From Erythroxylum novogranatense (Eukaryota > Streptophyta > Magnoliopsida > Malpighiales > Erythroxylaceae): 64,000 nt of DNA. A model generated the notes under the pieces. The model was not told the DNA's origin. It saw nothing but the letters and a program-made list of their open reading frames with translations, and made no database searches. A program made the position numbers and the translations under genes. The stretch covers positions 26,086,150 through 26,150,149 of the forward strand of contig CM057233.1 of NCBI GenBank assembly GCA_029891385.1. The letters run 5' to 3'. This document shows, piece after piece, positions 1 through 11,547 of this stretch; the first letter of the stretch is position 1, and every line of letters starts with the position of its first letter.

Positions 1-1119
1 TTTGATAACTTACTAAAAAAAACTATTGATAGCTTGTCTTACCCTTTTCAGTTTTTGCATCAACTAAAAAGATTTGTAACCATTCACATTCTGGTACTAA
101 TAGGTATCCAAAGTTTCAAGAAGTCTTTTTGTTTTGTAAGCCCTTTAAAGAATTTAAAAGATATCCTTAAAATCTTAATAGCTTAGTTATTTTGGATGAG
201 TATGAAAGAGTGATCTAAAAAGGAACATTCACTGATATAAGAATGTTTGCAAGACTAGACAATCTTGGTTAACTAATGCACGTTCAAACTGTTTTCTTAT
301 CAACGTGTGTCCTTGTTGTTTATTAGACCAAATAAACAACCTCCCACTAAATCTAAGATCAGTAATTTTCATTTTCTAGAGCAGGTGAGCTAACTCTCAC
401 CCTATAGAAATATGAAAGCCCTGATCTAAGAGTATACAATTATAATGACTAACTAACATCCAATTGTTATCAATAGTAGCCTCAACGGTCTACAAATTAT
501 TCCAAAGGATTTCTCTTTGGAATTGAAAATTAGAGGCATACACTAATGTTATCAAAAGCTGAGTTTAAACCTACCAGCTTACATTTCAAATAGATAAACT
601 AATCACTTTCTCCTTCCACTTACATTGAGATTTTGTTTGAATTATAAAGGCATAGGATTCAACCCTTGTAATTTGAAGTGTGTTAGAGATAGTTTCCCAT
701 TCTACACCCAAAAATTTTGAAACATTTGGCATATGAGGTGATTTTATTTTTGTTTCTAAAAGCCCTACTAAGTACGACTTCTCCAAGATAATCTCCTTTA
801 AAATTGATTTTTTAAGAGGGTCAGTGAACCATCTAACATTCTTACCAAAATCATTAGGGGGTGTTGCCCCTGCGGATTTATTCCTAGCCTTTCTTGTAGC
901 TAATATTCTCTTTGAGTTAGTTGTTGAATCTTTAGTTTCAATAAGGATCTCTAATGCTTTAGTTTCAACTGGGAACTCATTTTTAGAGTTAATCACCTTT
1001 ACAATCTGATTGTTTGCCTTCTTTTCTTGTTGTCCTTTACGATTAACCTGAGTGTGCTCAGTTTCTAGCATATAAGCAAGTTGAGTTTCAGTCAAGTCCA
1101 TAACACCATCAGCTTCCAC
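1..1119 (-). pseudogene. LINE A ORF1-ORF2 junction and endonuclease remnant
   Basis: In L1-type elements ORF2 starts with an apurinic endonuclease that nicks target DNA. On the minus strand the 177-codon stretch ending at 586 holds TDPLKKSILKEI followed by VGLLETKIK. The glutamate of LLETK is the first catalytic acidic residue of this domain. Beyond a break, the piece around 290-370 reads DLRFSGRLFIWSNKQQG, the usual D-L-x-x-S-G-x-x-x-T-W-S-N block, followed by a KQFERALVN block. Between 1 and 290 stops are frequent. Reverse transcriptase is not reached. Confidence 0.7.
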
Positions 1120-1160
1120 TAGTTTTTCCTAATTAGGTTCCTTTGAGTTGTCTAAAGTTA

Positions 1161-2022
1161 TCAACCCATAAGCTCATCATCCCAACCTATTTTGAACAGG
1201 TTCCCAGTTAGTTTCCATAATTTGCTCAATAAATAAGGTTTCCATTGATAGGTTTTAGGTACTTCAAACTTCTTAAGTTCCCCATCATCTTTAAGCTTCA
1301 TGATTGATAACTTATTTGGCAATTCAAAATTCCTTTTTATCTTAATGCAAATTTTTGCAAAACATATTTGCTTTGTATTAATAATTTGAGAGTCCATAAA
1401 AATAGGTTTTCCTAGTGAGCTTGCTAAATATCTTAAGCCCTTAATTGTCTAAAATTCAAAAGGCACATTGTGGAAAGTGACCCACAAAGGAAAGACATCA
1501 ATGTTGCCTCTATAAAATTCTGAACTTGGCTTCCATCTTTGAATGAACATAGGTTGGCCTTCCAATAATCTCATTTAAGCAACACTCATTTGTGAATTTG
1601 AAGAGAAATGAATCATCATCCATTACCATTACTTTCTCCAGTCCCTTTCTGCTCCACTTAGCTATAACCTAAGCATGCAAAACAGAAAGAGCAAGCCTTT
1701 TGTTCCAAAAGAAACCTACCAAAGCCAAGGACCATACATTTGCACTAACTTTTAGAAGCTCAATAGGAGGTGTAAGCACTCCCTCTTTCACAACATTTTG
1801 AAAATGTTTCAATTATCCTTTGTTACACTAAATGTGTAGTTTATTTTTCCAAGCCCCCTCAATCTGCTTAAAATTAGTTCTAACACTCTCCTCGCAGATT
1901 ATTGTAGCAAAATTTTTTCCTGATTTCTTCCCATTTAGAGATCTGGTTAGTTCTAGGAATTCTTCCAAATTCAAGTTAGAAGGGGAGGGAAGCCCCTCTT
2001 TCTCCATATTCCAAGCATTCAA
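1161..2022 (-). pseudogene. LINE A ORF1 remnant, DUF4283-type nucleic-acid-binding protein
   Basis: Plant L1 ORF1 proteins bind the element RNA. The minus-strand reading keeps typical DUF4283 blocks: KGLEKVMVMDDDSFLFKF near 1600-1650, then FAKICIKI, a short lysine/aspartate-rich stretch, and TYQWKP near 1240-1370. The last matches the usual YEWKP just before a zinc knuckle. No intact CCHC knuckle follows. The frame is broken several times between 1397 and 1828. It is not functional. The family assignment rests on motif order, not on a search. Confidence 0.65.
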
Positions 2023-2060
2023 GAGGCTCTCTTGGTAGAAGGGAAGCTCATCTATCGAAA

Positions 2061-2680
2061 AAGAAGCACTATTCTAGGATAGAAACTTATTAGAGGTGGG
2101 AGATTAGTTTCCAAAAATGGAAACACCCTAAGACAAATGGGTAAAAGCAGATAAAGAGAAAAAGTCTAAAGAGAGATTTTCTATGTGCTAAGGCTTAAAT
2201 TTACTCCAAAAGGATAAATTATAGGTAAGGTAATTATCAAAGAAATTTTCTTAAACAAATTGTTGAATCTAAGTGCCTTTCATCATGCCAATGCTTCTAG
2301 TTTAACAAAATATGATCTTAATATAAATATAAAAGCAAGTTCTAGAATTATTTAACTATGTATGATAACACATCTGAAAGAAAATTAGAGCTTAAATTTT
2401 TTTGAAAATTTGCTCTTGGGCTTAAAAGCTCATGAAAAAGATAGTTTTATGTGTGCAAATAATATGCAATTTTATTTAACTTGACTATTTCAATAATTAT
2501 TAACAATATGACTTATAAAAGCAAGTTTATTCTAACTATCATCCTTTTGCATACCAATTCAAATCAATATTCAATAATGAAATAAAATATTGATGGAAAA
2601 TTTTCAACTAATTCAAAATATTAGTTAATAAAGTTTAATAACAAAGATTATAATAAGCTTAAGAAATTCATTAAAATCAT
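2061..2680. other. AT-rich stretch without recognisable features
   Basis: About 600 bases between LINE A and gypsy remnant D. I see no coding pattern, terminal repeat or target duplication. It may hold the 5' untranslated part of LINE A and a deletion junction that removed the 3' LTR of element D. Confidence 0.4.
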
Positions 2681-2684
2681 TAAC

Positions 2685-3020
2685 CCCTTCCCTATACTTA
2701 AAATTGTGCATTGTCCTTAATGTACACCATATAAGCACATATGTTAAGTGAGACGTGGAGGTTGGTACTTCCCTAAGAAATACACTTTGTTTGATTTCTG
2801 ATTTTAGGATTGTCCATCCGATACTAGATACCAAGATCCTAGCAAAATATAAATAAAAAGGATAAAAATATAAAAGAAGATAAAAAAATAATTTAGAATA
2901 TAAAAATGAAATATGAAACTAGAAATAGTAAAAAATTTAAAATAAAACCTATCATAATTCATGGGTTGCCTCCCATACAGCCCTTATTTAACATCATTAG
3001 CTCGATGTACCCTACATGTT
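2685..3020 (-). other. Degenerate gypsy spacer
   Basis: Two short blocks are recognisable from plant Athila/Tat elements. One is a CCCTATACTTAAAATTGTGC block near 2693, like the polypurine-type block near 21850 of the intact element. The other is GGGTTGCCTCCCATACAGC near 2963, common in the non-coding part of these elements. Related but more decayed blocks occur near 39062 and 39153. Non-coding. Confidence 0.4.
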
Positions 3021-3631
3021 TAGCATCATTCCAAATCTATGATCAGTGACTTGTTTCTACCCGTTGCTACATATAGCGGTTTTGTAGCCTGTAAGCAGGC
3101 CATATGTTGTAAGATAATGATAAGAGCATAAGTTATTGAATTAATAAATCTTGTTGACTGCATTAATGCACTTTGTAATGACAAACTATTAATAAAATTA
3201 GGGATAACAAAACTCCCTGCTTCATTTGTTGACACATATAGCTTGTCTTGGAGGAAGTGGGAACCCTTTGTACTTAAGGTGACTACTAATGACTAATCAG
3301 TAGTTTACTTATTTGGTTCCTCTACTAGTTCTTCCTCAACCACTTTTGTCCACTATTTTTCTTCTTCTTCTTGGACAAAGGTTTCTGGCTCGTCTTCCTA
3401 TTCAATTATCTCTTGCCACTCCTCTATTTCCTTTTCTTGGACAAAGACTACCTCATCTTATTTGTCTTCTTCTTCTAGAAGCTCATTTCCACTCTCAAGG
3501 GTGATTGCCATTCCATAATCTTTAAGATATGTTTTAATAGTATAAGGTAAACTCCCTTATAATTCATCAGATAATATGTTCGCTAACTAGTTCACCCGAT
3601 TCACCATGTTTTGTATACAAGCCTCTATCCT

Positions 3632-4012
3632 CTAATGCCTTATGTTTGATTCTTGAATAAAATTGGTCATAATATATTTCAGAGACGCAGTTACATCCTC
3701 GCCTTCTTGAAATGCATCTTTATTCACAAAATTGATCATCATCTCTTCTTCACCATGACATTTGAGAGAGTATAGATAGTATGAGGTATTATTCTCATCA
3801 TATTCAGGTGACGAAAATCTCCCCTTAAATTCATGTCGACTCACTAGACTCTTTGCAAGGTATTCTACTAATTGATCTATAATACTTTTGTATTGTTGAT
3901 CTTGTTGTACATATTCAGTTGGAGCATAGTCATTCCATTCATATGCATAATGTTTGGTCCATTTTAAATTATACACATTCTTGCATGATGCACCTTGAGT
4001 TTGGCTGTACAT
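3632..4012 (-). pseudogene. Gag-like fragment of gypsy remnant D
   Basis: A 126-codon open stretch. Its start (YNLKWTKHYAYEWND) lines up loosely with the block after the zinc knuckle of the intact element's gag (YNQGWRNHPNFSW), and the following Gln-rich and coiled part fits the same region. A primer site and LTR lie immediately upstream on the same strand, which supports a gag origin. There is no other recognisable motif. If the alignment is wrong, this is an unknown open stretch. Confidence 0.4.
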
Positions 4013-4403
4013 GTTTGGGTTCTCCTATATGTAGGTTGGTTCCTAATATTCATGATTGTAGTAATTACTCCCAAAAATATTGCAACATCGTATGGACATC
4101 AGTTGTGCTCTCAAAAACATGTAAGGAACTAGCTCTTTCCAATATGGTGACGTTAAATATTGAGAAGACTCATCATAGCTCCAATAAGAGTATTAACTGC
4201 TCCATTTATCTATTGTGAGTTGTGGCTATGATGTTAAACCTCAACATCCTAAAAATAAGTCACAAAATCAAAGTCAAAGTAAAGAAGTTCGAAAGATAAT
4301 TAAATGAATACCCCAATAATACAAAAGGATACAATAAAAATAAAATAAAATAAATAAAAACAATGGTTAGATTAATAGAATCTAAGCTTTCCTAATATTA
4401 CCA

Positions 4404-4421
4404 TCCCCGATATCGACACCA
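4404..4421 (-). promoter_or_regulatory. Degenerate tRNA-Asp primer-binding site of remnant D
   Basis: The plus strand reads TCCCCGATATCGACACCA. This agrees at 13 of 18 positions with the tRNA-Asp 3' end seen intact at 35988-36005, and four of the five differences are transitions. Minus-strand DNA synthesis of the element would have started here. Confidence 0.6.
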
Positions 4422-4427
4422 AAATCT

Positions 4428-5698
4428 TTATTAGTCAATTATATACCAATATTTGAATTAATCACAAGTGCATGGCGTAGCTATAGTTAGCACAGGCAAG
4501 TACAAGTTAATCTCTTGAAGATAGTAAAGACTATTAATTACTCTTCTTCTATTATCTAGCCTACGAATTGGATATTTGATTTTAAATTAAAACTAAAACT
4601 TAAAAAAGGAAACAATAATGAATGCAGAAGACTAAGGAAATTACTTGGAAAACTCAATATCAAAGATTAGTGTCTAGGTGACGAATCCTTCTAAAAATCA
4701 TTAAACAATTAACCTTTTATCATGTAATTATTTTATTAATTATTATACTGTGGAAATTAACTCTCCTGAGACTACTAACAATTAATCCATATAGTGATTA
4801 ATTGGATTCTTTCTAGTTAAAGTTTCGAGGATTACGTTATCAATTTATGAATTTTGTTATTAGGTTTGACCCTAATCTAGAGAATTTATGTCGACCTATC
4901 TATATGTTTGGAATCAAGTCCTTTCAATTATGGTAGATCTATTCATACAGGATTTCTTAATCTTAATGATATGAAATTAGATCATATACTAATATTCTGG
5001 ATTAGAAGATGCATAAAACAAATAATTGAATCACAATAGATTAATCAAAATAATTGCATTAAATAAAGGAATTATGACATTTTGTTATCCCAACTAGGCT
5101 TTATCATACCTAGACATTGGACACATTTAGCTACAAATGATAGAAAATGAAATCAAAGATAAGTAGGAAGAAAAACAAATAGAAAACAAATGAATTATAA
5201 TTATAAATCTTCCTTTCTCTTTTATTGAATATTTTTTCAAGTTTGAGGTTTGTTGTTGTAATCTATTGGATCTTTTGATGAATTATTTACATTCTCCATG
5301 TCTCTAAATCAATATCATCCCTTTTGTAAGCTTTATACGTCTAGAACCTACTCCAAAAGTCTATTCTTTTTTGTTTGGCTCTATTCACGTCCTTTTATAA
5401 TGAAAATTAGGGTTATTGGGACATACACAGTCATTTAGATGGATCCAAAAATCCCTAAAATCATGACTTTAAATGTTCACAAAGACTTGCAAGGCCACAT
5501 ACATAGCTGTGTATGTCCAAAATGCTTCAAATCTTCATTTTATGCCACAATTTCATCCAAATTTGTCCCCTTTTGGTCTATGAAGGTAATTATAACCTAT
5601 AAATGTACTTAAAGAGAATTAAGTACCAAAAATACAACAATACTAGGCAAAATACATTAAACATGGGGGTATAATTATATTCAAATATGTATCTATCA
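4428..5698 (-). repeat. LTR of gypsy remnant D (5' LTR)
   Basis: About 1.27 kb, AT-rich, ending TATCTATCA at 5698. Near 4462-4510 the plus strand reads CACAAGTGCATGGCGTAG then TAGTTAGCACAGG, matching the start of the other Athila-type LTRs (19697, 10236). The left boundary is approximate, because the first bases after the primer site are too decayed to show a TG. Confidence 0.55.
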
Positions 5699-5717
5699 TT
5701 TGTTAAAAATCAACTAC

Positions 5718-6690
5718 CAAGATTTTGGTAACAAGCATCCTGAGCTTTCCTCAATTCCTTCTTAACATTATGCAATTGATTAAATGTTGAATATTGTTCT
5801 ACTTTGTGGAAATATTTTAGTTTGTTTATAAGGATCTGAAGCTTTTTCATGAATTAATAGGCTTTGCATCCATTAATTTTGCTACTTCAAACTTCATTCA
5901 CTATTCCCATGAACCCTTCTTTTTTGGTAAAAAAATTAAAGAAACTGAATAGAGCTTTAAAAATGGTTGAAGAGAAAAAGTTTTTAACTTAAAAGTTAAA
6001 ATGATCAGAATGTAGAGGATATCCAAAATAGGAATAGGAATTGGGGAATTGACTCAATCAATGTTTATTAATAAGAATTCTATCCAATTTCTTCCTGATG
6101 AAGCAATTTCCATACTATTTAGTGCTCCAAGTGAAGAAGCTCCCAATTGATTTAAGATCAGTTACCTCTAGCTTAGTTAAGACATTCTCCAACTCCTTGC
6201 TAAGAGTGGATGAGTTCACCTTATCTCCTTGGGCTTTTGAAGGATTTAATACATAGTTAAGATCACCTGTAATCAGCCAAGGCTTATGCATTGAGCTTTA
6301 AATAGAGTACATATCTTCCTAAAGTTTTTCTCTTTAAAGTTAAAAATTAGTAGTATAGATAATAATGGTGACAAAGTTAATCCCTAAGTTTGCAAGTTGG
6401 CAATCCAAATGGATATATTGGTCAGATGAGTTTAAAATAAAAACCTGCACTTTCCTTTTGTTGAAAGTGTAAATGATTATGCCATTTTAGTGGTGAGTAT
6501 GATTGGAAACAAAATTCTAGTCTTTTTCCAAGAATTTCATCAAATTATGAAGCTTCTGCACTTTAGTTCTTGTTTCAAGCAATGCAAGTATAATTGGATT
6601 ATTTTCCAAAAAAAATATCTTTGACTGCCTATCCCTTGTGAGATTCATTTAGGCCTTTAATATTGCAAAAAGACATACTTATAGAAATAC
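5718..6690 (-). pseudogene. LINE B endonuclease and linker (ORF2, 5' part)
   Basis: Target-nicking apurinic endonuclease of an L1-type ORF2. Minus-strand motifs in order: NIKGLNES near 6660, LLETRTK near 6570 (catalytic Glu), PWLITGDLNYVLNPSKAQGD near 6220-6280 (the G-D-x-N catalytic block), DLKSIGSFFTWST near 6135, and a linker block KKELRKAQDAC near 5735. Few stops interrupt the frame, so it is better preserved than LINE A. There is no reverse transcriptase. Confidence 0.75.
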
Positions 6691-7060
6691 ATAAGAAGTG
6701 GGTTTACCAATCGTTTTTGGGTTTCCTCCCTAATTTTCTACTAGAAGATAGGGTGGATTGGTAAATATGCTTCTAACTTACATTAAGGAGATCTTATTAA
6801 GGTTCCTCTTCTTCTTGCTCATTATTAATATGTTTTAAATAAGGTAATCCACTCTCCTCATTAGGTTCAGAATCTCCAATCCTCTATTTGGAAATCTAGA
6901 CCTCATTTTTTACTATTAAGATTTTCTTATTTTTAGGGATAGCCTTAGAGTTGTTTACTTCAATGTTTTGTAGTATGGGAGCATCTCTAATCCCTGTAAG
7001 TTTAAAGTAGTCCCCTGAGGAGAAAAGTTTTCCAGTAATTCTTTAAATATATTTTCCCAT

Positions 7061-7560
7061 CTAAGGTTTCCAATTATATGATAATTGGATTTCAACCCTA
7101 ATTATTTCATTGACAACATTAAGTTTCATAATAGGAAAAGTATTAGGCAATACCTTTTTAGGATTAATCTCCATACAAATTCTTGCATAGCAAACTGTTT
7201 TAAGTTTAGTAGTAGCTAAATCAAAAGTTATAGGCTTCCCAGTAGAACTTGCTAGAAAGCTTAAACCATCCAAAGTCTAGTATTCAAGAGGTATATTGTG
7301 GAAGTTAATCCATAATGGAATGGTATCTATGCTAGCTCTATCAAGTTTCAAACCTAGAACCCACTTTTAGATGAATATAGGTTGTCCTCCCATATTCCAG
7401 GGGACTAATTCCACAATCTTACATAAGTTGTCCCCATCCGAGGATTTGAAAAGAAAGTGTCTTCCTCAACAAGCAAAATTCTGTCAAGACCCTTATTCCC
7501 CATTTAGTCTGAGCCCAGTTCTGCATAAGAGGAAAAGTTGGCCTTTTGCTTAGATAGAAG
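7061..7560 (-). pseudogene. LINE B ORF1 remnant, DUF4283-type
   Basis: The minus-strand reading shows IPLWINFHNIPLEY, a stop where Trp is usual, then LDGLSFLASSTGKPI, VCYARICMEI and LSYNWKP. This is the canonical order of DUF4283 proteins: P-x-W-I-x-x-x-x-I-P, L-S-x-x-A-S-x-x-G-K-P, Y-A-R-I-C. The zinc knuckle is not visible after NWKP. Same family as the ORF1 remnant of LINE A. Confidence 0.7.
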
Positions 7561-7760
7561 TCTACTAGAGTATTGCAATGCCATTAACAAAGGTAGCAAG
7601 TAAGTATTTTGGTTTTCTCACGGGAAGATTCAGTTGCTACAATATTTTTCTCCATATTTTCCTTGCTTCACTCTCTGTTTTCTACTTGCTCAATTCTCTC
7701 ACAGTGTTGACATCCATAAACTCTTACAAGGATAGGAAATGGTTTTACAATTCTCCTTGA

Positions 7761-8140
7761 GAAGAATAACCCCTCTCAAAAGCTTCCATAAAGTTTCCTT
7801 AACAGGAAAGTTACTTGAACTCTGCCCTGAGCCTACCAAAAAATCTTATGCAAATGGAAAGTTACTGTGTATCCAAGAGGGAACACTGTTCATCTTATAG
7901 GGAACACTTTATAAGTTCTTAGAACTAATCAAACAATTACATAGTAATTTACCTTTTCTGAAACTATATTGTAGATGCCATAATACAAAGATCTCCTTTC
8001 AAACAAAGAGAAACTAAAGGAAGTGTCAATAGTGACTCTGAATAGGGAGTGCACTTAAAGCCTTCAAAACAAGCTTCCTTATAAGATAAAAGATCCAAGG
8101 AGTTATATTATCCCCTAAAAAAATTAGTAATTTATATATT
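7761..8140. other. Unassigned AT-rich sequence right of LINE B
   Basis: I see no coding pattern. It may be the 5' leader of LINE B. The junction to the protease fragment at about 8145 is abrupt and shows no obvious terminal repeat. Confidence 0.35.
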
Positions 8141-8144
8141 AATA

Positions 8145-8475
8145 GGGAATTAACATATTTAAGAGCTATGATTAATCTTATGCCTTATAATTTGTTTACT
8201 AAATTATGATTGGGTGATCTAACCTAACTACGACAAGCCTTCAATTTACCAATAAATTAATTATCCTAGGGATATAGTGGAGGATGTATTAGTTAGGGTA
8301 GGTCATTTTTTCTAGTCGACTCTGTGATTTTGAACATAGAGGAAGACATAGATGTGCCTTTGATCTTAGGATGATCCTTTCTAGCTATTATTAAGACTTT
8401 AGTAGATGTACATGATGGGAAGTTGATCTTAAAGGTTGGGAATAAAAAATAGAATTTAAGAGATGCAAAACCATA
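8145..8475 (+). pseudogene. Ty3/gypsy aspartic protease fragment
   Basis: The plus-strand reading follows the C-terminal two thirds of a plant gypsy retropepsin. It starts at INLMPYNLFTKL just after the active site, then IVEDVLVRVGHF (8273), VILNIEEDIDVPLILG near 8320-8375, SFLAI, and VDVHDGKLILKVGN. The active-site D-L-G-A is degraded to LRAM. One frameshift after the RVGHFF block and several stops make it dead. It is on the strand opposite to the nearby gypsy pieces, so it comes from a different insertion. Confidence 0.65.
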
Positions 8476-8479
8476 AGTC

Positions 8480-10235
8480 CTTCTATTAGTAAGCATGATA
8501 ATTGCCTTCAATTTGCTGTGATTGACACAAAATGTATTATGTCATATAGTAGCCAATAACAAAAGATATCATTGAGATATATGTCATGCAAGAAAAAAGT
8601 GAAAGAGAAGGATAAACCCATCTTAAGGAAGTTCAAGACAACCTCAAAAGCTAATGAACCTATTAGGAAGAAGAAGAAGATTGAGGCAATTACTAGACTT
8701 TAAAAGGGTAGTGTCAGGCCTGTAAGTAAGGAATCACCATGATAAAATTTGAGTAAGAATTCCAAATAAATGACTCATAAAGAAGTAGTTGTTAGGAGCA
8801 AAACCAATGTTTATTTTGTTTTGATGTTTTGATTTAATTTGTTTTTATATTTTAAGTTCTTTTTATTAGCATTTTAGGATATTGTTTAGTATATATTAAC
8901 TGATTTCCCATGGATGAGTGCTTAGGATTAGTGTAATGTGAATTTTTTTATTAACATAATACTAACACACCCCTGTGTACCTACCATATTTATCAAACAC
9001 GCCCCTATGTCTACTTCTATGTTGACCATAGTAAATTTATAGTTAAGAACTAAGAGTAGTGGATTTGAACATGATATGAACAAAGCCCTATTTGGGACCT
9101 ATATAGAAGAACACCCTAACATGTCCATATTGCAAGAAGATGTTGTAAGTACCAGTTTCAAACATAAGACTAACACTTCATAGAGTAGTTCCTATGTCCA
9201 CCTTAATTTCCAAGTATGCCGCCATGTTGTTTATGTAAAAATTCTCTAAACTTTTTCACCTATAACATAGGGAAAATAGGATAATATGTTATGTCTATAT
9301 TTCAGTGACATATAGAAGCTAAGATCACCCTTTTTGAACATAGTCATAACATAACTTTATGTACCTACTGATAAATTCTATAAAGGCCATGCTCTTCTAA
9401 GCATAAAAAGGAGTTTTGAAAATTTTCTAAAAAGCTATCAATAAAAGATCGTGTCATCATCATATTCATTTCATATAACTTTTGTTTCTTTATTTTTGAT
9501 TTAATACATAACATGACATCGTGTCTTATCCATATATACCCTATGTTCTAAAAACACTAAACAATTCTTTTCCCATGTTACCATTATCCATCAAACATGC
9601 TTTTATGTCATATCTATGTTGACCCTATATTAAGTTTAACATAGACACAATATGCATGTCATAAACATGGGTCTAACATAGTGAGAAACATGATAAGTTA
9701 TCTTATAACATAACCATTACATAGGAGGGTGGGGTGTGTTCAACAATGGCATGTTATATTTCTCCCATAGACTTCAGGGCAAGTTAATTTAAGGAAGGAC
9801 ATGAGGACGTGTTTACTATGTTGGCCTAAAAACTTGAAAAAACCAAAATGCTCTAACTCCAAACATTCATAAAAAATCAATGAAGATTTGATAATATAAG
9901 ATATAGAAAATTACATTAATACTAAGTAAAATGAATAAGTAATAACTAAAACAACTAAAAATAGTAAGGTTTAAAATGTGAAACGCAAATAAGTTTTACA
10001 TTACATCCCCAAAACCCCTCATTTTTAATTTGAGTTTGGCCTTTTTTCTTTTTAAAATTTAGCTTGGCAATCCATGCTTGTAGGTTTATATCATCTTGTT
10101 AAAGTCTACCATTTGTCTTACTCTTTTTCTTCTGAACCGATTGGTTAGCTCTTATGCATACTACATGTTTCTTCATAATGGTATTTCTGATTTCTTTCAC
10201 TTTCTCATGCATTGTATGCTGGCCTCTTATATTAT
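8480..10235. other. Non-coding gypsy-like spacer
   Basis: No gene. 8500-8720 may be a lysine-rich tail after the protease. 8960-9650 holds scattered CCCTATGT-type repeats; the stretch near 8980-9045 resembles 9586-9645 (both carry ATCAAACA then CTATGTTGACC). 9810-9900 resembles 38900-38960 in the same direction (AAAACTTG, CTCCAAAACA-type blocks), so the right part is probably spacer of an antisense Athila-like element. Confidence 0.4.
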
Positions 10236-11547
10236 TGATTGTCTATTATTTTAACTACAAGTATGTAATGTAGTTGTAGTTAGCACTAGAGAATACAGGT
10301 TAATCCTATTAAGGCTGTCAATTAGTTACCAACTATTTAAAAACTTAATTAGCTAGGCCAATGATTATGATTGATTGAAGAAGAGAATAAAATAAATAAA
10401 TATAATTGTCAAAATAAACAATGATCAAGAATAAACGAATCTATGAACAAGCTAGATTTAAGTAAAATTTTCCCTAAGACTCTACTATGTTTAATTAACT
10501 CTAATTTAAGGAATACTTCTAGTTTCTTATACCAATAAGGATTCTTAAGTTACAATTATATTCTCTCTCAAGAAGTATAACTCCTATCCTTATATTATTC
10601 TATTAAAATTCTTTTCAAATTAAGATAACCTAAGAATGAATTAATTTTCTCCGTAAACAATCTTGATAGGTTTTACCCTAACCTAAGAAGATCTTGGAGT
10701 CCTCTCTCAAATAACTCATGCTTTACCCACATTTTAATCTAATTATACATCTCATCTCTCAAATATCAATGAATGAATCAAATAATTGAGTATTTCACTT
10801 TCCCTCCTTTAATTTAATTGATTATAAGAACATGGATAAATCTTACGAAAACTAGAAATTCATTAAACCAAATATCAATTCAACATATAGATCCTATATT
10901 TTATCCACATAAATCTAGATCCCGATTAATTCATAACTAAAAAGAAATAAAATAATAATAATAAATCATTTTCATGAGTCTTAAATTTTAAATTTTGATG
11001 TATTTGATAGAATCCTTGTATTTTTTATAAGATTGACCTTTTCTTGATCAATAAGTGATATGGAACAACCTTTTAATGATTTTACAACACTTTCAAACTA
11101 TCTCTTGTACAAAAATCTTTACATTCTTTTCTTCCTCTTTTCTTAAATTCTGAAATTGTAATCTCTAATAAGTAAAATGATCCTAACACGTGATCACATG
11201 CCATATTACGCTTAATGCATTATGTAACTTCTTAAAAAATTTTATGACTAACACGAGATCAATATAGGGACTTATAAAGTCCATGATTTTTTATATAAGG
11301 GGTATCATGAGGTGTGTTGGGTGGCAATGGAGATAGAAGCAACCACTTTGGAATATAGGTCTAACAAGGTGGTGTGCATGTGTTATATTGTACAGTCTTT
11401 CTCCAATTCTTTCATAGTATATCCAAATTGGTCCAATTCTCCTTCAAATTAGCTATTTTTCCTTGAAGAGGTAGAAATAAGATTTGAAACAAAATATTTC
11501 TTACTTTGGGCATCAAATCTTAAAGTAATAAATGTAAATATCCATCA
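10236..11547 (-). repeat. 3' LTR of old element C
   Basis: About 1.3 kb. The left end near 10260 carries TGTAGTTGTAGTTAGCAC, matching the LTR starts at 19697 and 4428. The right end reads CATCA followed by AACTCTCCTACACTTAAG, the decayed counterpart of the junction at 20906 (TATCA, then AACTCCCCTATGCTAAAC). The left boundary is approximate. Confidence 0.55.

Larger units (their letters stand above)
1..2060 (-). mobile_element. LINE A, L1-type retrotransposon remnant (runs off left edge)
   Basis: This is an antisense non-LTR retrotransposon. Reading leftwards from about 2040, a decayed ORF1 with a DUF4283-like region is followed by an apurinic endonuclease region that continues to base 1. Reverse transcriptase would lie outside the window. 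Frames are broken by many stops and small indels, so it is an old dead copy. LINE B (5718-7760) has the same domain order and orientation but differs in sequence, so they are separate insertions. No poly-A tail or target duplication can be seen, because the 3' end is missing. Confidence 0.75.
2680..5698 (-). mobile_element. Gypsy remnant D, Athila/Tat-like, antisense and internally deleted
   Basis: Parts in minus-strand order: an LTR (about 5698-4428), a degenerate tRNA-Asp primer site (4421-4404), a gag-like fragment (4012-3632), and a spacer/3' region (about 3020-2685). Only about 400 bases separate the primer site from what looks like the C-terminal part of gag, so most of gag is gone, and all of pol. 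The LTR end at 5698 directly abuts LINE B endonuclease-linker sequence, so this element probably inserted into LINE B. The LINE sequence expected on its other side is absent, implying a later deletion. Confidence 0.55.
5718..7760 (-). mobile_element. LINE B, L1-type retrotransposon remnant
   Basis: Minus-strand order: ORF1 DUF4283 blocks (about 7560-7061), then a nearly complete endonuclease (about 6690-6130), then the linker before reverse transcriptase (to about 5718). Reverse transcriptase is missing because LTR D begins at 5698. The left truncation is therefore due to a later insertion and deletion, not to the usual 5' truncation of LINEs. The 5' boundary near 7760 is approximate. Confidence 0.7.
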
